Source: Amarobacter sp964507025 (GTDB lineage Bacteria; Chloroflexota; Dehalococcoidia; Tepidiformales; Tepidiformaceae). Taken from it: a DNA stretch of 64,000 nt. Within the stretch, counting starts at the first letter, position 1. Each line of letters begins with the position of its first letter. The translations under genes and the position numbers were made by a program. The stretch spans positions 56,914 to 120,913 of the forward strand of contig CAZDOK010000010.1 of assembly GCA_964507025.1 (NCBI GenBank), read 5' to 3'. Shown here piece after piece: positions 61,652 through 64,000 of this stretch. The notes beneath the pieces are model-generated. The model worked only from the letters and a program-made list of their open reading frames with translations. It was not told the origin of the DNA and ran no database searches.

Positions 61652-61822
61652 TTATCCCCCTTTACGTCTCCTACGCGCTATCCAGACGAACAGCGGAAAG
61701 GAGACCGCAAGAAGTCCGGCACACCAGAGCGCAAGCCATAACTCGCCAGATCCAGCCAAGAGCACGAGCCCCAAAATGAACACCGAGAGGAGAAGCACGA
61801 ACGCTCCCCAGTTCGGCCTCAC
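61652..61822 (-). CDS. Small membrane protein after RHS tip 2 (putative immunity)
   Basis: 56 residues from GTG 61822, overlapping the tip 2 stop as GTGA. RPNWGAF leads into TM1 (VLLLSVFILGLVLLAG) and TM2 (WLALWCAGLLAVSFPLFVWI), with the basic tail ARRRRKGG. It is too short for common ORF cut-offs. Same plan as the genes after tips 5 and 7. Putative immunity to tip 2. Confidence 0.58.
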   Translation of the reverse strand: MRPNWGAFVLLLSVFILGLVLLAGSGELWLALWCAGLLAVSFPLFVWIARRRRKGG

Positions 61823-62547
61823 CTGGCGGCCTTCGGGTTCACGAGGGTGGACAGCAGGTTCATCATAATCGTCCTTGCCTTCCCCATCGGCAGCGAATTG
61901 ATCACGTCAACAGCCATCCGAATGGACTTCTCCGTTCGGTCGCCGTCGCTCTTTTGCAAATGGTCGAGGGCTGTCGCAGCGCTCCACGCGCCCCATCCTG
62001 AGGCTATCGCGACACATCCCGGGCTGGTACCGCCAGCGGAGACGACCGCGGTCGCCAGACAGGCGCCGAACCCAAGCGTAAAGGCCGTACCGATCAAGAA
62101 GTTCATCTCGTCGGGATGAGCCTTCATCCAATCCGAAATCCCGTCACCCACCACCCGGAGGTATTCACCTACGATAACCAAGGGCCGGACGACCGGGCCA
62201 CCGACACCGCGGATATCGTCGATGACCTCACCGGCCTTAACGCACGCTCCGCCTGTCAGGCCTCCCCAGTTGCAGGGATTCACACGCTTTCTCACCCCGT
62301 CCCATGGGCTGTCGAGCCCAGTCGGGTCACTCAGTCCCACAGGGTCGGCGTATGCGTAGCCGTGTGGGTTTCCGAGCCACGACGCGAGGCTGGCCAGCGG
62401 GTCCCGGCTCAAGAACACCCCCGTGGCCGGGTCGTAGTACCTTGCACGCAGGTACTGCAGCCCCGTGCTCCCGTCCGTCTGCTGGCCGGCGAAGTCGAAC
62501 TCGTTCGCCAGGCTGCCCGAGCCGCCCGTGTCGCCCCATGTTCTCAA
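61819..62547 (-). CDS. RHS core fragment with tip 2
   Basis: 242 codons. The core is short here: from GSGSLANEFDF (residue 9) to LSDPTG (72-77). Tip 2 (78-242, 165 aa): SPWDGVRKRVNPCNWGG, a helical GGPVVRPLVIVGEYLRVVGD, a hydrophobic FLIGTAFTLGFGACLATAVVSAGG, then SGWGAWSAATALDHLQKSD and an amphipathic end. It may insert into membranes. No enzyme motif. Confidence 0.68.
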   Translation of the reverse strand: MRTWGDTGGSGSLANEFDFAGQQTDGSTGLQYLRARYYDPATGVFLSRDPLASLASWLGNPHGYAYADPVGLSDPTGLDSPWDGVRKRVNPCNWGGLTGGACVKAGEVIDDIRGVGGPVVRPLVIVGEYLRVVGDGISDWMKAHPDEMNFLIGTAFTLGFGACLATAVVSAGGTSPGCVAIASGWGAWSAATALDHLQKSDGDRTEKSIRMAVDVINSLPMGKARTIMMNLLSTLVNPKAAR

Positions 62548-62706
62548 AGACGCTCAGTGGTGCCGTTCGGTCCGAATCCGTCGCCGGCCTTGCAGGTACC
62601 TCGCGCTTTGCTGTCACGCGGTCTGTGCCGGGGCCGTCCGATAAGGGAGGTCCTGCTGACCTTTGTGTCCGGTAAGCGGTCAGCTCTCCCTATCGCTTGG
62701 CGATCG
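62548..62706. other. Unassigned spacer inside the RHS array
   Basis: About 160 bp between the end of the lipoprotein gene and the start of core homology in module 2. No ORF with a ribosome site, no core homology and no clear hairpin are visible. It is the second place where non-core sequence separates modules, after the 120 bp upstream of module 6. Confidence 0.4.
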
Positions 62707-63171
62707 TCAGTCACACGCAGACCTCCTGCGAAACTCGTCGGCTGACATGTACTCCGTCCCGACGCGAAGTTCGCCGACACGCAATTGGTCCTTTGTGAAA
62801 GTCATGGATTCACCCTGTGGTAACGCGGAGGTTCTCACTTGGACGTTTAAGAGCAGGCCGTCAAGCGACGCGTGAAGTGGGACTCGCTCTTCAAAGCCGT
62901 CGGGCGTCGATCCAATCTCGAAATGTTTCAATGGCGATCCAGCGGGAGACTGAATCTCCCAGAGCACTCGATCGTCGGAGATGTTGGTTCTCGTTTCGGC
63001 GAGGTCTTTGAGAACTACTGCCTCCACCAACGAATTCTCCCGACAGTGCTTGTACTCCACGGTTATCAGGCCCTGCTCACTCAATTCGACTCCAATCCTC
63101 TCGCGCGGTTCGTCGCAGGCGGCGAACGTCGTCGCCAAGACAGCTACAATCCAGGCTTGGGTGGTCACCAT
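62707..63171 (-). CDS. Putative lipoprotein after RHS tip 1 (putative immunity)
   Basis: 154 residues from ATG 63171, 14 nt after the tip 1 stop. A lipoprotein signal peptide (AWIVAVLATTFAACDEP, lipobox TFAAC) directs it to the outer face of the membrane. The rest is beta-rich and soluble (IGVELSEQGLITVEYKHC, EIQSPAGSPLKHFEIGSTPDG). An exported immunity protein would suit a tip acting outside the cytoplasm. Family not recognised. Confidence 0.6.
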   Translation of the reverse strand: MVTTQAWIVAVLATTFAACDEPRERIGVELSEQGLITVEYKHCRENSLVEAVVLKDLAETRTNISDDRVLWEIQSPAGSPLKHFEIGSTPDGFEERVPLHASLDGLLLNVQVRTSALPQGESMTFTKDQLRVGELRVGTEYMSADEFRRRSACD

Positions 63172-63185
63172 GAACGCGCTGCGCC

Positions 63186-64000
63186 TCAACAGCTGTAACC
63201 TCCGTCTGCGGGACCGGCCCACACCTCGAAGAAGTTGCTGCACGCATTGCCACCCGTCCGAAGGATCTCTTCGCCATGAGCTCCAGCCAAGATCGCTTGG
63301 CCGATTAGCGGTTCTCCGGCCGTTGCGAGCCCGGCGAGCGCCCACTGGTCAGCGTGTTTCATTTCATGGTCCAGCGATGGTTGGAGTAGTTTCTCAGGTT
63401 CGAATTTCTCGCCCAGAATGTAGACGTTACCGAAGGTCATTCCGCCTTTGTTGATGGAGTCCATTACCTTGACACCGGTGCAGACCCAAAACGCCCCAGC
63501 GCCGAGCGTGCAAGATCCGCCGCCCGCCGTGGCGGCGGCGAGAGCTAGCGCTGTGAGTTTTGCATTGGCAGCCGCGCGAATGGCAATCCAAGCCTGCTTT
63601 AGCATCCAATTGGCGCCGTCGGCTGTGAAAGCTGCGAACTTCTTCGCAGCTGCCGCGGTGGCAGCCGCAATCGCGGCAACCTTGTCTCCGGTCCAGGCCG
63701 CACCGTCGGCGATTGCCGATCCGGCTGCCTTACCTGCGGCCATAGCGCCCTCGATGGCGTCATCTCCGCATTCCCACACCTTCCAGCCGCATAGACCTGT
63801 GGGGTCGCTTGAGTTTGTCGCGCCCCCGGAGGCGTAGGCGTACGGGTTGCCCTTCCAGCCGGGAATCTTGACCATCGGGTCCCGGCTCAGGAACGTCCCG
63901 GTGGCCGGGTCGTAGTATCGGGCGCGGAGGTACTGCAGGCCGGTGCCGTCGGTCTGCTGGCCGGCGAAGTCGAACTCGTTCGCCAGGCTGCCGGTGGCCG
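63186..64000 (-). CDS. RHS C-terminal part with tip 1 carrying HExxH, 5' end beyond window
   Basis: The frame is open to the right edge, so this may be the tip of the full-length rhs gene. The shared core (GSLANEFDFAGQQTD, LQYLRARYYDPA) ends at SSDPTG. Tip 1 (about 202 aa) begins CGWKVWECGDDAIEG, has Ala-rich helices, FGNVYILGEKFEPEKLLQPS and DHEMKHADQWALAG, a HExxH zinc-metallopeptidase motif (codons 63354-63368), then GNACSNFFEVWAGPADGGYSC. The later Glu of FFEVWAG could be the third zinc ligand. Possible metallopeptidase toxin or self-processing domain. Confidence 0.72.
   Translation of the reverse strand, partial: ATGSLANEFDFAGQQTDGTGLQYLRARYYDPATGTFLSRDPMVKIPGWKGNPYAYASGGATNSSDPTGLCGWKVWECGDDAIEGAMAAGKAAGSAIADGAAWTGDKVAAIAAATAAAAKKFAAFTADGANWMLKQAWIAIRAAANAKLTALALAAATAGGGSCTLGAGAFWVCTGVKVMDSINKGGMTFGNVYILGEKFEPEKLLQPSLDHEMKHADQWALAGLATAGEPLIGQAILAGAHGEEILRTGGNACSNFFEVWAGPADGGYSC

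Larger units (their letters stand above)
54619..64000 (-). repeat. Array of RHS core fragments, each with its own tip and short downstream gene
   Basis: The whole stretch repeats a block that encodes TGSLANEFDFAGQQTD, LQYLRARYYDPA and LSR(E/D)P, ending in DPTG. There are seven copies with tips plus one truncated copy next to tRNA-Val. The core sequences before DPTG are nearly identical, with long stretches identical in DNA; everything after DPTG differs. No transposase, integrase or terminal repeats are seen. The RHS hallmark junction DPxG is where polymorphic toxins change domain. Confidence 0.85.

Noticed and set aside
54545..64000. Prophage or integrative element at tRNA-Val
   Set aside because: No integrase, phage gene, transposase or repeated tRNA end was found within the window; only the RHS array is supported. 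The far end is outside the window.

Overview
The window is GC-rich, densely packed chromosomal DNA from a bacterium. It has no rRNA operon, no CRISPR array and no recognisable transposase. The gene content points to a Chloroflexota lineage, probably Dehalococcoidia-like or Tepidiforma-like. The pointers are a DUF5317 membrane protein, a DUF4332 helix-hairpin-helix protein, a ThyX thymidylate synthase, Actinobacteria-like pknB/rodA/pbp/FHA genes, a MalT-like ATPase fused to a SARP-type output, Thr/Pro-rich secreted proteins and a Flp pilin. This placement is inference from content only; a marker-gene tree would settle it.

Layout. 0-12 kb: a VOC protein cut by the left edge, a secreted repeat protein, the tig-clpP-clpX operon, a peptide ABC transporter lacking its ATPases, aspS, a VOC/HxlR divergent pair and thyX. 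12-20 kb: a membrane-anchored LuxR-type regulator, a degenerate E2-like protein translationally coupled to lipB, yebC and a four-gene membrane/unknown cluster. 20-32 kb: YceI, an SMP-30 lactonase, a UDG-family glycosylase, arsM with two operator-like palindromes, the principal sigma factor, a TetR-GNAT pair with twin operators, an apparent selenocysteine-containing glutaredoxin, CoA metabolism genes and panE. 32-41 kb: a 1062-residue LAL/SARP regulator, a CAP-domain secreted protein, a Flp pilin, GDPD, an O-methyltransferase, tRNA-Lys, tRNA-Leu and the oppD-oppF ATPases that the transporter at 5-8.6 kb lacks. 41-54 kb: a cell-wall/signalling cluster (Ser/Thr kinase, FtsW/RodA, two FHA proteins, penicillin-binding protein), acyl-CoA dehydrogenase, recX-recA, glyS, GNAT, a 5'-3' exonuclease and tRNA-Val.

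54.6-64 kb: a minus-strand array of RHS 'tip' modules that starts exactly at the 3' CCA of tRNA-Val and runs off the right edge. Seven modules each carry a copy of the C-terminal part of one RHS core ending in DPTG, then a different C-terminal domain of about 145-200 residues, then a short gene that often overlaps the tip stop codon as GTGA. Those short genes are mostly small membrane proteins, plus one lipoprotein. This is the architecture of a polymorphic-toxin cassette store with cognate immunity genes. The full-length rhs gene presumably lies beyond position 64000.

The strongest unusual signals are four. The RHS tip/immunity array abuts a tRNA end. A UxxC glutaredoxin at 27112-27345 has an in-frame TGA exactly at the first active-site cysteine and a SECIS-like hairpin 23 nt downstream. 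The E2-like protein next to lipB has lost both the lipoyl lysine and the acyltransferase His/Asp motif. Several small proteins are built of internal duplications.
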